A DNA stretch of 64,000 nucleotides, taken from positions 7,504,001 to 7,568,000 of the forward strand of contig NC_088319.1 in assembly GCF_910592395.1 (NCBI RefSeq), in the 5' to 3' direction. Positions 31,901-45,847 of the stretch are shown one piece after another. This DNA is from Lineus longissimus (taxonomy: Eukaryota; Nemertea; Pilidiophora; Heteronemertea; Lineidae). Each line of letters opens with the position of its first letter. The stretch's first letter is position 1. The notes below the pieces were generated by a model. That model saw nothing but the letters and a program-made list of their open reading frames with translations, did no database searches and had not been told where the DNA came from. Made by a program: the position numbers and the translations under genes.

Positions 31901-34391
31901 AAGTTGTCCTTCGTCCCAGGTTTTGATGTATTCGAGCATGTCACCACATGCATATTCATTCCATGATGGATGATTTACCCGTATAGACTGTGTACGTGTT
32001 GTGAATAGCCAGGAATTTTAGTTCCTTGAAAGCCATGCCGGTTCATCAAGAAATACAATCCTGGGTTCTCCCCGGGATCGAACCCGGGCCCAATTGCGTG
32101 GTAGCCAGCAGTGTTAACCACTAGGCTATGAGGCTCCTCATATCCCCGGTTTGAATGTATCAAGCATGTTATCACACAGTCATTCATTAGTCCTCAATCC
32201 TGGGACTTGATGAAGTGTCATCATTAAATTGCGTCACCATTGTCTGTTTAATGCACCTTAAGCATGAAGAAAGGCCTGCTCTACTTAGCTAGGCCTAAAT
32301 GTACCTCAAAGTTGTCCTTCGTCCCAGGTTTTGATGTATTCGAGCATGTCACCACATGCATATTCATTCCATGATGGATGATTTACCCGTATAGACTGTG
32401 TACGTGTTGTGAATAGCCAGGAATTTTAGTTCCTTGAAAGCCACCCCTGTTCATCAAGAAATACAATCCTGGGTTCTCCCGGGGATCGAAACCGGGCCCT
32501 ATTGCGTGGTAGCCAGCAGTGTTAACCACTAGGCTATGAGGCTCCTCATGTCCCCGGTTTGAATGTTTCGAGCATGTTATCACACAGTCATTCAATAGTC
32601 CTCAATCCTGGGACTTGATGAAGTGTCATCATTAAATTGCGTCACCATTGTCTGTTTAATGCACCTTGAGCATGAAAAAAGGTCACTGCTTTAAAGTTCA
32701 GATATGCTCTACTCAGCTAGGCCTAAATGTACCTCAAAGTTGTCCTTCGTCCCAGGTTTTGATGTATTCGAGCATGTCACCACATGCATATTCATTCCAT
32801 GATGGATGATTTACCCGTATAGACTGTGTACGTGTTGTGAATAGCCAGGAATTTTAGTTCCATGAAAGCCACCCCTGTTCATCAAGAAATACAATCCTGG
32901 CTTCTCCCCGGGATCGAACCGGGCCCTATTGCGTGGCAGCCAGCAGTGTTAACCACTAGGCTATGAGGCACCTCATGTCCCCGGTTTGAATGTATCGAGC
33001 ATGTTATCACACAGTCATTCATTAGTCCTCAATCCTGGGACTTGATGAAGTGTCATCATTAAATTGCGTCACCATTGTCTGTTTAATGCACCTTAAGCAT
33101 GAAGAAAGGCCTGCTCTACTTAGCTAGGCCTAAATGTACCTCAAAGTTGTTCTTCGTCCCAGGTTTTGATGTATTCGAGCATGTCACCACATGCATATTC
33201 ATTCCATGATGGATGATTTACCCGTATAGACTGTGTACGTGTTGTGAATAGCCAGGAATTTTAGTTCCTTGAAAGCCACCCCTGTTCATCAAGAAATACA
33301 ATCCTGGGTTCTCCCGGGGATCGAAACCGGGCCCTATTGCGTGGTAGCCAGCAGTGTTAACCACTAGGCTATGAGGCTCCTCATGTCCCCGGTTTGAATG
33401 TATCGAGCATGTTATCACACAGTCATTCATTAGTCCTCAATCCTGGGACTTGATGAAGTGTCATCATTAAATTGCGTCACCATTGTCTCTTTAATGCACC
33501 TTAAGCATGAAAAAAGGTCACTGCTTTAAGTTCAGATATGATCTACTCAGCTAGGCCTGAATGTACCTCAAAGTTGTCCTTCGTCCCAGGTTTTGATGTA
33601 TTCGAGCATGTCACCACATGCATATTCATTCCATGATGGATGATTTACCCGTATAGACTGTGTACGTGTTGTGAATAGCCAGGAATTTTAGTTCCTTGAA
33701 AGCCATGCCGGTTCATCAAGAAATACAATCCTGGGTTCTCCCCGGGATCGAACCCGGGCCCAATTGCGTGGTAGCCAGCAGTGTTAACCACTAGGCTATG
33801 AGGCTCCTCATATCCCCGGTTTGAATGTATCAAGCATGTTATCACACAGTCATTCATTAGTCCTCAATCCTGGGACTTGATGAAGTGTCATCATTAAATT
33901 GCGTCACCATTGTCTGTTTAATGCACCTTAAGCATGAAGAAAGGCCTGCTCTACTTAGCTAGGCCTAAATGTACCTCAAAGTTGTCCTTCGTCCCAGGTT
34001 TTGATGTATTCGAGCATGTCACCACATGCATATTCATTCCATGATGGATGATTTACCCGTATAGACTGTGTACGTGTTGTGAATAGCCAGGAATTTTAGT
34101 TCCTTGAAAGCCACCCCTGTTCATCAAGAAATACAATCCTGGGTTCTCCCGGGGATCGAAACCGGGCCCTATTGCGTGGTAGCCAGCAGTGTTAACCACT
34201 AGGCTATGAGGCTCCTCATGTCCCCGGTTTGAATGTTTCGAGCATGTTATCACACAGTCATTCAATAGTCCTCAATCCTGGGACTTGATGAAGTGTCATC
34301 ATTAAATTGCGTCACCATTGTCTGTTTAATGCACCTTGAGCATGAAAAAAGGTCACTGCTTTAAAGTTCAGATATGCTCTACTCAGCTAGG
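22936..34391. repeat. 28-monomer HOR of 11,456 bp, copy 1
   Basis: Order: C-A-B-G-A-B, C-A-B-G-A-B, C-A-B-F-G, C-A/B-F-G, C-A-B-F-G, A-B. Monomer starts: 22936, 23300, 23708, 24136, 24563, 24971, 25399, 25763, 26171, 26599, 27026, 27434, 27862, 28226, 28634, 29062, 29469, 29896, 30260, 30688, 31095, 31522, 31886, 32294, 32722, 33129, 33556 and 33964. Shared private alleles tie it to the next copy: 'gttgcccttcg' in the B at 27434 (and 38890) and 'gatgaggtgtc' in the B at 28634 (and 40090), each pair exactly 11,456 bp apart. Confidence 0.92.
30260..30687. repeat. Chimeric monomer A/B (428 bp)
   Basis: It is type A as far as 'gaacccgggcccaattgcg', then type B from 'catgtccccgg' ('tgtttcgagc', 'ttcaatagtcc', A6, long right end). 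The breakpoint lies in the identical stretch between the B box and the palindrome, inside the tRNA-like head. Copies are at 30260, 41716, 47410 and 59743. The first three have 'gatgaggtgtc' and the last has 'gatgaagtgtc'. Confidence 0.86.
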
Positions 34392-34755
34392 CCTAAATGT
34401 ACCTCAAAGTTGTCCTTCGTCCCAGGTTTTGATGTATTCGAGCATGTCACCACATGCATATTCATTCCATGATGGATGATTTACCCGTATAGACTGTGTA
34501 CGTGTTGTGAATAGCCAGGAATTTTAGTTCCATGAAAGCCACCCATGTTCATCAAGAAATACAATCCTGGCTTCTCCCCGGGATCGAAACCGGGCCCTAT
34601 TGCGTGGTAGCCAGCAGTGTTAAAAGCATGTTATCACACAGTCATTCATTAGTCCTCAATCCTGGGACTTGATGAAGTGTCATCATTAAATTGCGTCACC
34701 ATTGTCTGTTTAATGCACCTTAAGCATGAAGAAAGGCCTGCTCTACTCAGCTAGG
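34392..34755. repeat. Chimeric monomer F/C (364 bp)
   Basis: It is F at the left ('ttccatgaaagcc', 'ggcttctcc'), then C from 'gatcgaaaccgggccctattg', with the A-box deletion joint 'gtgttaaaagcatg'. The breakpoint is within 'ctccccgggatcgaa', which overlaps the B box. This copy also has 'acccatg' for 'acccctg'. Other copies are at 45848, 54883 and 58181. Confidence 0.86.
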
Positions 34756-37700
34756 CCTAAATGTACCTCAAAGTTGTCCTTCGTCCCAGGTTTTGATGTA
34801 TTCGAGCATGTCACCACATGCATATTCATTCCATGATGGATGATTTACCCGTATAGACTGTGTACGTGTTGTGAATAGCCAGGAATTTTAGTTCCTTGAA
34901 AGCCATGCCGGTTCATCAAGAAATACAATCCTGGGTTCTCCCCGGGATCGAACCCGGGCCCAATTGCGTGGTAGCCAGCAGTGTTAACCACTAGGCTATG
35001 AGGCTCCTCATATCCCCGGTTTGAATGTATCAAGCATGTTATCACACAGTCATTCATTAGTCCTCAATCCTGGGACTTGATGAAGTGTCATCATTAAATT
35101 GCGTCACCATTGTCTGTTTAATGCACCTTAAGCATGAAGAAAGGCCTGCTCTACTTAGCTAGGCCTAAATGTACCTCAAAGTTGTCCTTCGTCCCAGGTT
35201 TTGATGTATTCGAGCATGTCACCACATGCATATTCATTCCATGATGGATGATTTACCCGTATAGACTGTGTACGTGTTGTGAATAGCCAGGAATTTTAGT
35301 TCCTTGAAAGCCACCCCTGTTCATCAAGAAATACAATCCTGGGTTCTCCCGGGGATCGAAACCGGGCCCTATTGCGTGGTAGCCAGCAGTGTTAACCACT
35401 AGGCTATGAGGCTCCTCATGTCCCCGGTTTGAATGTTTCGAGCATGTTATCACACAGTCATTCAATAGTCCTCAATCCTGGGACTTGATGAAGTGTCATC
35501 ATTAAATTGCGTCACCATTGTCTGTTTAATGCACCTTGAGCATGAAAAAAGGTCACTGCTTTAAAGTTCAGATATGCTCTACTCAGCTAGGCCTAAATGT
35601 ACCTCAAAGTTGTCCTTCGTCCCAGGTTTTGATGTATTCGAGCATGTCACCACATGCATATTCATTCCATGATGGATGATTTACCCGTATAGAGTGTGTA
35701 CGTGTTGTGAATAGCCAGGAATTTTAGTTCCTTGAAAGCCACCCCTGTTCATCAAGAAATACAATCCTGGGTTCTCCCGGGGATCGAAACCGGGCCCTAT
35801 TGCGTGGTAGCCAGCAGTGTTAACCACTAGGCTATGAGGCTCCTCATGTCCCCGGTTTGAATGTATCGAGCATGTTATCACACAGTCATTCATTAGTCCT
35901 CAATCCTGGGACTTGATGAAGTGTCATCATTAAATTGCGTCACCATTGTCTCTTTAATGCACCTTAAGCATGAAAAAAGGTCACTGCTTTAAGTTCAGAT
36001 ATGATCTACTCAGCTAGGCCTGAATGTACCTCAAAGTTGTCCTTCGTCCCAGGTTTTGATGTATTCGAGCATGTCACCACATGCATATTCATTCCATGAT
36101 GGATGATTTACCCGTATAGACTGTGTACGTGTTGTGAATAGCCAGGAATTTTAGTTCCTTGAAAGCCATGCCGGTTCATCAAGAAATACAATCCTGGGTT
36201 CTCCCCGGGATCGAACCCGGGCCCAATTGCGTGGTAGCCAGCAGTGTTAACCACTAGGCTATGAGGCTCCTCATATCCCCGGTTTGAATGTATCAAGCTT
36301 GTTATCACACAGTCATTCATTAGTCCTCAATCCTGGGACTTGATGAAGTGTCATCATTAAATTGCGTCACCATTGTCTGTTTAATGCACCTTAAGCATGA
36401 AGAAAGGCCTGCTCTACTTAGCTAGGCCTAAATGTACCTCAAAGTTGTCCTTCGTCCCAGGTTTTGATGTATTCGAGCATGTCACCACATGCATATTCAT
36501 TCCATGATGGATGATTTACCCGTATAGACTGTGTACGTGTTGTGAATAGCCAGGAATTTTAGTTCCTTGAAAGCCACCCCTGTTCATCAAGAAATACAAT
36601 CCTGGGTTCTCCCGGGGATCGAAACCGGGCCCTATTGCGTGGTAGCCAGCAGTGTTAACCACTAGGCTATGAGGCTCCTCATGTCCCCGGTTTGAATGTT
36701 TCGAGCATGTTATCACACAGTCATTCAATAGTCCTCAATCCTGGGACTTGATGAAGTGTCATCATTAAATTGCGTCACCATTGTCTGTTTAATGCACCTT
36801 GAGCATGAAAAAAGGTCACTGCCTTAAAGTTCAGATATGCTCTACTCAGCTAGGCCTAAATGTACCTCAAAGTTGTCCTTCGTCCCAGGTTTTGATGTAT
36901 TCGAGCATGTCACCACATGCATATTCATTCCATGATGGATGATTTACCCGTATAGACTGTGTACGTGTTGTGAATAGCCAGGAATTTTAGTTCCTTGAAA
37001 GCCATGCCGGTTCATCAAGAAATACAATCCTGGGTTCTCCCCGGGATCGAAACCGGGCCCTATTGCGTGGTAGCCAGCAGTGTTAAAAGCATGTTATCAC
37101 ACAGTCATTCATTAGTCCTCAATCCTGGGACTTGATGAAGTGTCATCATTAAATTGCGTCACCATTGTCTGTTTAATGCACCTTAAGCATGAAGAAAGGC
37201 CTGCTCTACTCAGCTAGGCCTAAATGTACCTCAAAGTTGTCCTTCGTCCCAGGTTTTGATGTATTCGAGCATGTCACCACATGCATATTCATTCCATGAT
37301 GGATGATTTACCCGTATAGACTGTGTACGTGTTGTGAATAGCCAGGAATTTTAGTTCCTTGAAAGCCATGCCGGTTCATCAAGAAATACAATCCTGGGTT
37401 CTCCCCGGGATCGAACCCGGGCCCAATTGCGTGGTAGCCAGCAGTGTTAACCACTAGGCTATGAGGCTCCTCATATCCCCGGTTTGAATGTATCAAGCAT
37501 GTTATCACACAGTCATTCATTAGTCCTCAATCCTGGGACTTGATGAAGTGTCATCATTAAATTGCGTCACCATTGTCTGTTTAATGCACCTTAAGCATGA
37601 AGAAAGGCCTGCTCTACTTAGCTAGGCCTAAATGTACCTCAAAGTTGTCCTTCGTCCCAGGTTTTGATGTATTCGAGCATGTCACCACATGCATATTCAT

Positions 37701-40700
37701 TCCATGATGGATGATTTACCCGTATAGACTGTGTACGTGTTGTGAATAGCCAGGAATTTTAGTTCCTTGAAAGCCACCCCTGTTCATCAAGAAATACAAT
37801 CCTGGGTTCTCCCGGGGATCGAAACCGGGCCCTATTGCGTGGTAGCCAGCAGTGTTAACCACTAGGCTATGAGGCTCCTCATGTCCCCGGTTTGAATGTT
37901 TCGAGCATGTTATCACACAGTCATTCAATAGTCCTCAATCCTGGGACTTGATGAAGTGTCATCATTAAATTGCGTCACCATTGTCTGTTTAATGCACCTT
38001 GAGCATGAAAAAAGGTCACTGCTTTAAAGTTCAGATATGCTCTACTCAGCTAGGCCTAAATGTACCTCAAAGTTGTCCTTCGTCCCAGGTTTTGATGTAT
38101 TCGAGCATGTCACCACATGCATATTCATTCCATGATGGATGATTTACCCGTATAGACTGTGTACGTGTTGTGAATAGCCAGGAATTTTAGTTCCTTGAAA
38201 GCCACCCCTGTTCATCAAGAAATACAATCCTGGGTTCTCCCGGGGATCGAAACCGGGCCCTATTGCGTGGTAGCCAGCAGTGTTAACCACTAGGCTATGA
38301 GGCTCCTCATGTCCCCGGTTTGAATGTATCGAGCATGTTATCACACAGTCATTCATTAGTCCTCAATCCTGGGACTTGATGAAGTGTCATCATTAAATTG
38401 CGTCACCATTGTCTCTTTAATGCACCTTAAGCATGAAAAAAGGTCACTGCTTTAAGTTCAGATATGATCTACTCAGCTAGGCCTGAATGTACCTCAAAGT
38501 TGTCCTTCGTCCCAGGTTTTGATGTATTCGAGCATGTCACCACATGCATATTCATTCCATGATGGATGATTTACCCGTATAGACTGTGTACGTGTTGTGA
38601 ATAGCCAGGAATTTTAGTTCCTTGAAAGCCATGCCGGTTCATCAAGAAATACAATCCTGGGTTCTCCCCGGGATCGAACCCGGGCCCAATTGCGTGGTAG
38701 CCAGCAGTGTTAACCACTAGGCTATGAGGCTCCTCATATCCCCGGTTTGAATGTATCAAGCTTGTTATCACACAGTCATTCATTAGTCCTCAATCCTGGG
38801 ACTTGATGAAGTGTCATCATTAAATTGCGTCACCATTGTCTGTTTAATGCACCTTAAGCATGAAGAAAGGCCTGCTCTACTTAGCTAGGCCTAAATGTAC
38901 CTCAAAGTTGCCCTTCGTCCCAGGTTTTGATGTATTCGAGCATGTCACCACATGCATATTCATTCCATGATGGATGATTTACCCGTATAGACTGTGTACG
39001 TGTTGTGAATAGCCAGGAATTTTAGTTCCTTGAAAGCCACCCCTGTTCATCAAGAAATACAATCCTGGGTTCTCCCGGGGATCGAAACCGGGCCCTATTG
39101 CGTGGTAGCCAGCAGTGTTAACCACTAGGCTATGAGGCTCCTCATGTCCCCGGTTTGAATGTTTCGAGCATGTTATCACACAGTCATTCAATAGTCCTCA
39201 ATCCTGGGACTTGATGAAGTGTCATCATTAAATTGCGTCACCATTGTCTGTTTAATGCACCTTGAGCATGAAAAAAGGTCACTGCCTTAAAGTTCAGATA
39301 TGCTCTACTCAGCTAGGCCTAAATGTACCTCAAAGTTGTCCTTCGTCCCAGGTTTTGATGTATTCGAGCATGTCACCACATGCATATTCATTCCATGATG
39401 GATGATTTACCCGTATAGACTGTGTACGTGTTGTGAATAGCCAGGAATTTTAGTTCCTTGAAAGCCATGCCGGTTCATCAAGAAATACAATCCTGGGTTC
39501 TCCCCGGGATCGAAACCGGGCCCTATTGCGTGGTAGCCAGCAGTGTTAAAAGCATGTTATCACACAGTCATTCATTAGTCCTCAATCCTGGGACTTGATG
39601 AAGTGTCATCATTAAATTGCGTCACCATTGTCTGTTTAATGCACCTTAAGCATGAAGAAAGGCCTGCTCTACTCAGCTAGGCCTAAATGTACCTCAAAGT
39701 TGTCCTTCGTCCCAGGTTTTGATGTATTCGAGCATGTCACCACATGCATATTCATTCCATGATGGATGATTTACCCGTATAGACTGTGTACGTGTTGTGA
39801 ATAGCCAGGAATTTTAGTTCCTTGAAAGCCATGCCGGTTCATCAAGAAATACAATCCTGGGTTCTCCCCGGAATCGAACCCGGGCCCAATTGCGTGGTAG
39901 CCAGCAGTGTTAACCACTAGGCTATGAGGCTCCTCATATCCCCGGTTTGAATGTATCAAGCATGTTATCACACAGTCATTCATTAGTCCTCAATCCTGGG
40001 ACTTGATGAAGTGTCATCATTAAATTGCGTCACCATTGTCTGTTTAATGCACCTTAAGCATGAAGAAAGGCCTGCTCTACTTAGCTAGGCCTAAATGTAC
40101 CTCAAAGTTGTCCTTCGTCCCAGGTTTTGATGTATTCGAGCATGTCACCACATGCATATTCATTCCATGATGGATGATTTACCCGTATAGACTGTGTACG
40201 TCTTGTGAATAGCCAGGAATTTTAGTTCCTTGAAAGCCACCCCTGTTCATCAAGAAATACAATCCTGGGTTCTCCCGGGGATCGAAACCGGGCCCTATTG
40301 CGTGGTAGCCAGCAGTGTTAACCACTAGGCTATGAGGCTCCTCATGTCCCCGGTTTGAATGTTTCGAGCATGTTATCACACAGTCATTCAATAGTCCTCA
40401 ATCCTGGGACTTGATGAGGTGTCATCATTAAATTGCGTCACCATTGTCTGTTTAATGCACCTTGAGCATGAAAAAAGGTCACTGCTTTAAAGTTCAGATA
40501 TGCTCTACTCAGCTAGGCCTAAATGTACCTCAAAGTTGTCCTTCGTCCCAGGTTTTGATGTATTCGAGCATGTCACCACATGCATATTCATTCCATGATG
40601 GATGATTTACCCGTATAGACTGTGTACGTGTTGTGAATAGCCAGGAATTTTAGTTCCATGAAAGCCACCCCTGTTCATCAAGAAATACAATCCTGGCTTC

Positions 40701-43700
40701 TCCCCGGGATCGAACCGGGCCCTATTGCGTGGCAGCCAGCAGTGTTAACCACTAGGCTATGAGGCACCTCATGTCCCCGGTTTGAATGTATCGAGCATGT
40801 TATCACACAGTCATTCATTAGTCCTCAATCCTGGGACTTGATGAAGTGTCATCATTAAATTGCGTCACCATTGTCTGTTTAATGCACCTTAAGCATGAAG
40901 AAAGGCCTGCTCTACTTAGCTAGGCCTAAATGTACCTCAAAGTTGTTCTTCGTCCCAGGTTTTGATGTATTCGAGCATGTCACCACATGCATATTCATTC
41001 CATGATGGATGATTTACCCGTATAGACTGTGTACGTGTTGTGAATAGCCAGGAATTTTAGTTCCTTGAAAGCCACCCCTGTTCATCAAGAAATACAATCC
41101 TGGGTTCTCCCGGGGATCGAAACCGGGCCCTATTGCGTGGTAGCCAGCAGTGTTAACCACTAGGCTATGAGGCTCCTCATGTCCCCGGTTTGAATGTATA
41201 GAGCATGTTATCACACAGTCATTCATTAGTCCTCAATCCTGGGACTTGATGAAGTGTCATCATTAAATTGCGTCACCATTGTCTCTTTAATGCACCTTAA
41301 GCATGAAAAAAGGTCACTGCTTTAAGTTCAGATATGATCTACTCAGCTAGGCCTGAATGTACCTCAAAGTTGTCCTTCGTCCCAGGTTTTGATGTATTCG
41401 AGCATGTCACCACATGCATATTCATTCCATGATGGATGATTTACCCGTATAGACTGTGTACGTGTTGTGAATAGCCAGGAATTTTAGTTCCTTGAAAGCC
41501 ATGCCGGTTCATCAAGAAATACAATCCTGGGTTCTCCCCGGGATCGAAACCGGGCCCTATTGCGTGGTAGCCAGCAGTGTTAAAAGCATGTTATCACACA
41601 GTCATTCATTAGTCCTCAATCCTGGGACTTGATGAAGTGTCATCATTAAATTGCGTCACCATTGTCTGTTTAATGCACCTTAAGCATGAAGAAAGGCCTG
41701 CTCTACTCAGCTAGGCCTAAATGTACCTCAAAGTTGTCCTTCGTCCCAGGTTTTGATGTATTCGAGCATGTCACCACATGCATATTCATTCCATGATGGA
41801 TGATTTACCCGTATAGACTGTGTACGTGTTGTGAATAGCCAGGAATTTTAGTTCCTTGAAAGCCATGCCGGTTCATCAAGAAATACAATCCTGGGTTCTC
41901 CCCGGGATCGAACCCGGGCCCAATTGCGTGGTAGCCAGCAGTGTTAACCACTAGGCTATGAGGCTCCTCATGTCCCCGGTTTGAATGTTTCGAGCATGTT
42001 ATCACACAGTCATTCAATAGTCCTCAATCCTGGGACTTGATGAGGTGTCATCATTAAATTGCGTCACCATTGTCTGTTTAATGCACCTTGAGCATGAAAA
42101 AAGGTCACTGCTTTAAAGTTCAGATATGCTCTACTCAGCTAGGCCTAAATGTACCTCAAAGTTGTCCTTCGTCCCAGGTTTTGATGTATTCGAGCATGTC
42201 ACCACATGCATATTCATTCCATGATGGATGATTTACCCGTATAGACTGTGTACGTGTTGTGAATAGCCAGGAATTTTAGTTCCATGAAAGCCACCCCTGT
42301 TCATCAAGAAATACAATCCTGGCTTCTCCCCGGGATCGAACCGGGCCCTATTGCGTGGCAGCCAGCAGTGTTAACCACTAGGCTATGAGGCACCTCATGT
42401 CCCCGGTTTGAATGTATCGAGCATGTTATCACACAGTCATTCATTAGTCCTCAATCCTGGGACTTGATGAAGTGTCATCATTAAATTGCGTCACCATTGT
42501 CTGTTTAATGCACCTTAAGCATGAAGAAAGGCCTGCTCTACTTAGCTAGGCCTAAATGTACCTCAAAGTTGTTCTTCGTCCCAGGTTTTGATGTATTCGA
42601 GCATGTCACCACATGCATATTCATTCCATGATGGATGATTTACCCGTATAGACTGTGTACGTGTTGTGAATAGCCAGGAATTTTAGTTCCTTGAAAGCCA
42701 CCCCTGTTCATCAAGAAATACAATCCTGGGTTCTCCCGGGGATCGAAACCGGGCCCTATTGCGTGGTAGCCAGCAGTGTTAACCACTAGGCTATGAGGCT
42801 CCTCATGTCCCCGGTTTGAATGTATCGAGCATGTTATCACACAGTCATTCATTAGTCCTCAATCCTGGGACTTGATGAAGTGTCATCATTAAATTGCGTC
42901 ACCATTGTCTCTTTAATGCACCTTAAGCATGAAAAAAGGTCACTGCTTTAAGTTCAGATATGATCTACTCAGCTAGGCCTGAATGTACCTCAAAGTTGTC
43001 CTTCGTCCCAGGTTTTGATGTATTCGAGCATGTCACCACATGCATATTCATTCCATGATGGATGATTTACCCGTATAGACTGTGTACGTGTTGTGAATAG
43101 CCAGGAATTTTAGTTCCTTGAAAGCCATGCCGGTTCATCAAGAAATACAATCCTGGGTTCTCCCCGGGATCGAAACCGGGCCCTATTGCGTGGTAGCCAG
43201 CAGTGTTAAAAGCATGTTATCACACAGTCATTCATTAGTCCTCAATCCTGGGACTTGATGAAGTGTCATCATTAAATTGCGTCACCATTGTCTGTTTAAT
43301 GCACCTTAAGCATGAAGAAAGGCCTGCTCTACTCAGCTAGGCCTAAATGTACCTCAAAGTTGTCCTTCGTCCCAGGTTTTGATGTATTCGAGCATGTCAC
43401 CACATGCATATTCATTCCATGATGGATGATTTACCCGTATAGACTGTGTACGTGTTGTGAATAGCCAGGAATTTTAGTTCCTTGAAAGCCATGCCGGTTC
43501 ATCAAGAAATACAATCCTGGGTTCTCCCCGGGATCGAACCCGGGCCCAATTGCGTGGTAGCCAGCAGTGTTAACCACTAGGCTATGAGGCTCCTCATATC
43601 CCCGGTTTGAATGTATCAAGCATGTTATCACACAGTCATTCATTAGTCCTCAATCCTGGGACTTGATGAAGTGTCATCATTAAATTGCGTCACCATTGTC

Positions 43701-45847
43701 TGCTTAATGCACCTTAAGCATGAAGAAAGGCCTGCTCTACTTAGCTAGGCCTAAATGTACCTCAAAGTTGTCCTTCGTCCCAGGTTTTGATGTATTCGAG
43801 CATGTCACCACATGCATATTCATTCCATGATGGATGATTTACCCGTATAGACTGTGTACGTGTTGTGAATAGCCAGGAATTTTAGTTCCTTGAAAGCCAC
43901 CCCTGTTCATCAAGAAATACAATCCTGGGTTCTCCCGGGGATCGAAACCGGGCCCTATTGCGTGGTAGCCAGCAGTGTTAACCACTAGGCTATGAGGCTC
44001 CTCATGTCCCCGGTTTGAATGTTTCGAGCATGTTATCACACAGTCATTCAATAGTCCTCAATCCTGGGACTTGATGAAGTGTCATCATTAAATTGCGTCA
44101 CCATTGTCTGTTTAATGCACCTTGAGCATGAAAAAAGGTCACTGCTTTAAAGTTCAGATATGCTCTACTCAGCTAGGCCTAAATGTACCTCAAAGTTGTC
44201 CTTCGTCCCAGGTTTTGATGTATTCGAGCATGTCACCACATGCATATTCATTCCATGATGGATGATTTACCCGTATAGACTGTGTACGTGTTGTGAATAG
44301 CCAGGAATTTTAGTTCCATGAAAGCCACCCCTGTTCATCAAGAAATACAATCCTGGCTTCTCCCCGGGATCGAACCGGGCCCTATTGCGTGGCAGCCAGC
44401 AGTGTTAACCACTAGGCTATGAGGCACCTCATGTCCCCGGTTTGAATGTATCGAGCATGTTATCACACAGTCATTCATTAGTCCTCAATCCTGGGACTTG
44501 ATGAAGTGTCATCATTAAATTGCGTCACCATTGTCTGTTTAATGCACCTTAAGCATGAAGAAAGGCCTGCTCTACTTAGCTAGGCCTAAATGTACCTCAA
44601 AGTTGTTCTTCGTCCCAGGTTTTGATGTATTCGAGCATGTCACCACATGCATATTCATTCCATGATGGATGATTTACCCGTATAGACTGTGTACGTGTTG
44701 TGAATAGCCAGGAATTTTAGTTCCTTGAAAGCCACCCCTGTTCATCAAGAAATACAATCCTGGGTTCTCCCGGGGATCGAAACCGGGCCCTATTGCGTGG
44801 TAGCCAGCAGTGTTAACCACTAGGCTATGAGGCTCCTCATGTCCCCGGTTTGAATGTATCGAGCATGTTATCACACAGTCATTCATTAGTCCTCAATCCT
44901 GGGACTTGATGAAGTGTCATCATTAAATTGCGTCACCATTGTCTCTTTAATGCACCTTAAGCATGAAAAAAGGTCACTGCTTTAAGTTCAGATATGATCT
45001 ACTCAGCTAGGCCTGAATGTACCTCAAAGTTGTCCTTCGTCCCAGGTTTTGATGTATTCGAGCATGTCACCACATGCATATTCATTCCATGATGGATGAT
45101 TTACCCGTATAGACTGTGTACGTGTTGTGAATAGCCAGGAATTTTAGTTCCTTGAAAGCCATGCCGGTTCATCAAGAAATACAATCCTGGGTTCTCCCCG
45201 GGATCGAACCCGGGCCCAATTGCGTGGTAGCCAGCAGTGTTAACCACTAGGCTATGAGGCTCCTCATATCCCCGGTTTGAATGTATCAAGCATGTTATCA
45301 CACAGTCATTCATTAGTCCTCAATCCTGGGACTTGATGAAGTGTCATCATTAAATTGCGTCACCATTGTCTGTTTAATGCACCTTAAGCATGAAGAAAGG
45401 CCTGCTCTACTTAGCTAGGCCTAAATGTACCTCAAAGTTGTCCTTCGTCCCAGGTTTTGATGTATTCGAGCATGTCACCACATGCATATTCATTCCATGA
45501 TGGATGATTTACCCGTATAGACTGTGTACGTGTTGTGAATAGCCAGGAATTTTAGTTCCTTGAAAGCCACCCCTGTTCATCAAGAAATACAATCCTGGGT
45601 TCTCCCGGGGATCGAAACCGGGCCCTATTGCGTGGTAGCCAGCAGTGTTAACCACTAGGCTATGAGGCTCCTCATGTCCCCGGTTTGAATGTTTCGAGCA
45701 TGTTATCACACAGTCATTCAATAGTCCTCAATCCTGGGACTTGATGAAGTGTCATCATTAAATTGCGTCACCATTGTCTGTTTAATGCACCTTGAGCATG
45801 AAAAAAGGTCACTGCTTTAAAGTTCAGATATGCTCTACTCAGCTAGG
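34392..45847. repeat. 28-monomer HOR of 11,456 bp, copy 2
   Basis: Monomer starts: 34392 (F/C), 34756, 35164, 35592, 36019, 36427, 36855, 37219, 37627, 38055, 38482, 38890, 39318, 39682, 40090, 40518, 40925, 41352, 41716, 42144, 42551, 42978, 43342, 43750, 44178, 44585, 45012 and 45420. Order and lengths match copy 1 throughout, except that the first unit is an F/C chimera instead of C. That is where the duplication joint most plausibly lies: an F unit aligned with a C unit. Local differences include 'agagtgtgta' in the G at 35592, 'ggaatcgaac' in the A at 39682 and 'tgtatagagc' in the G at 40925. Confidence 0.92.
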
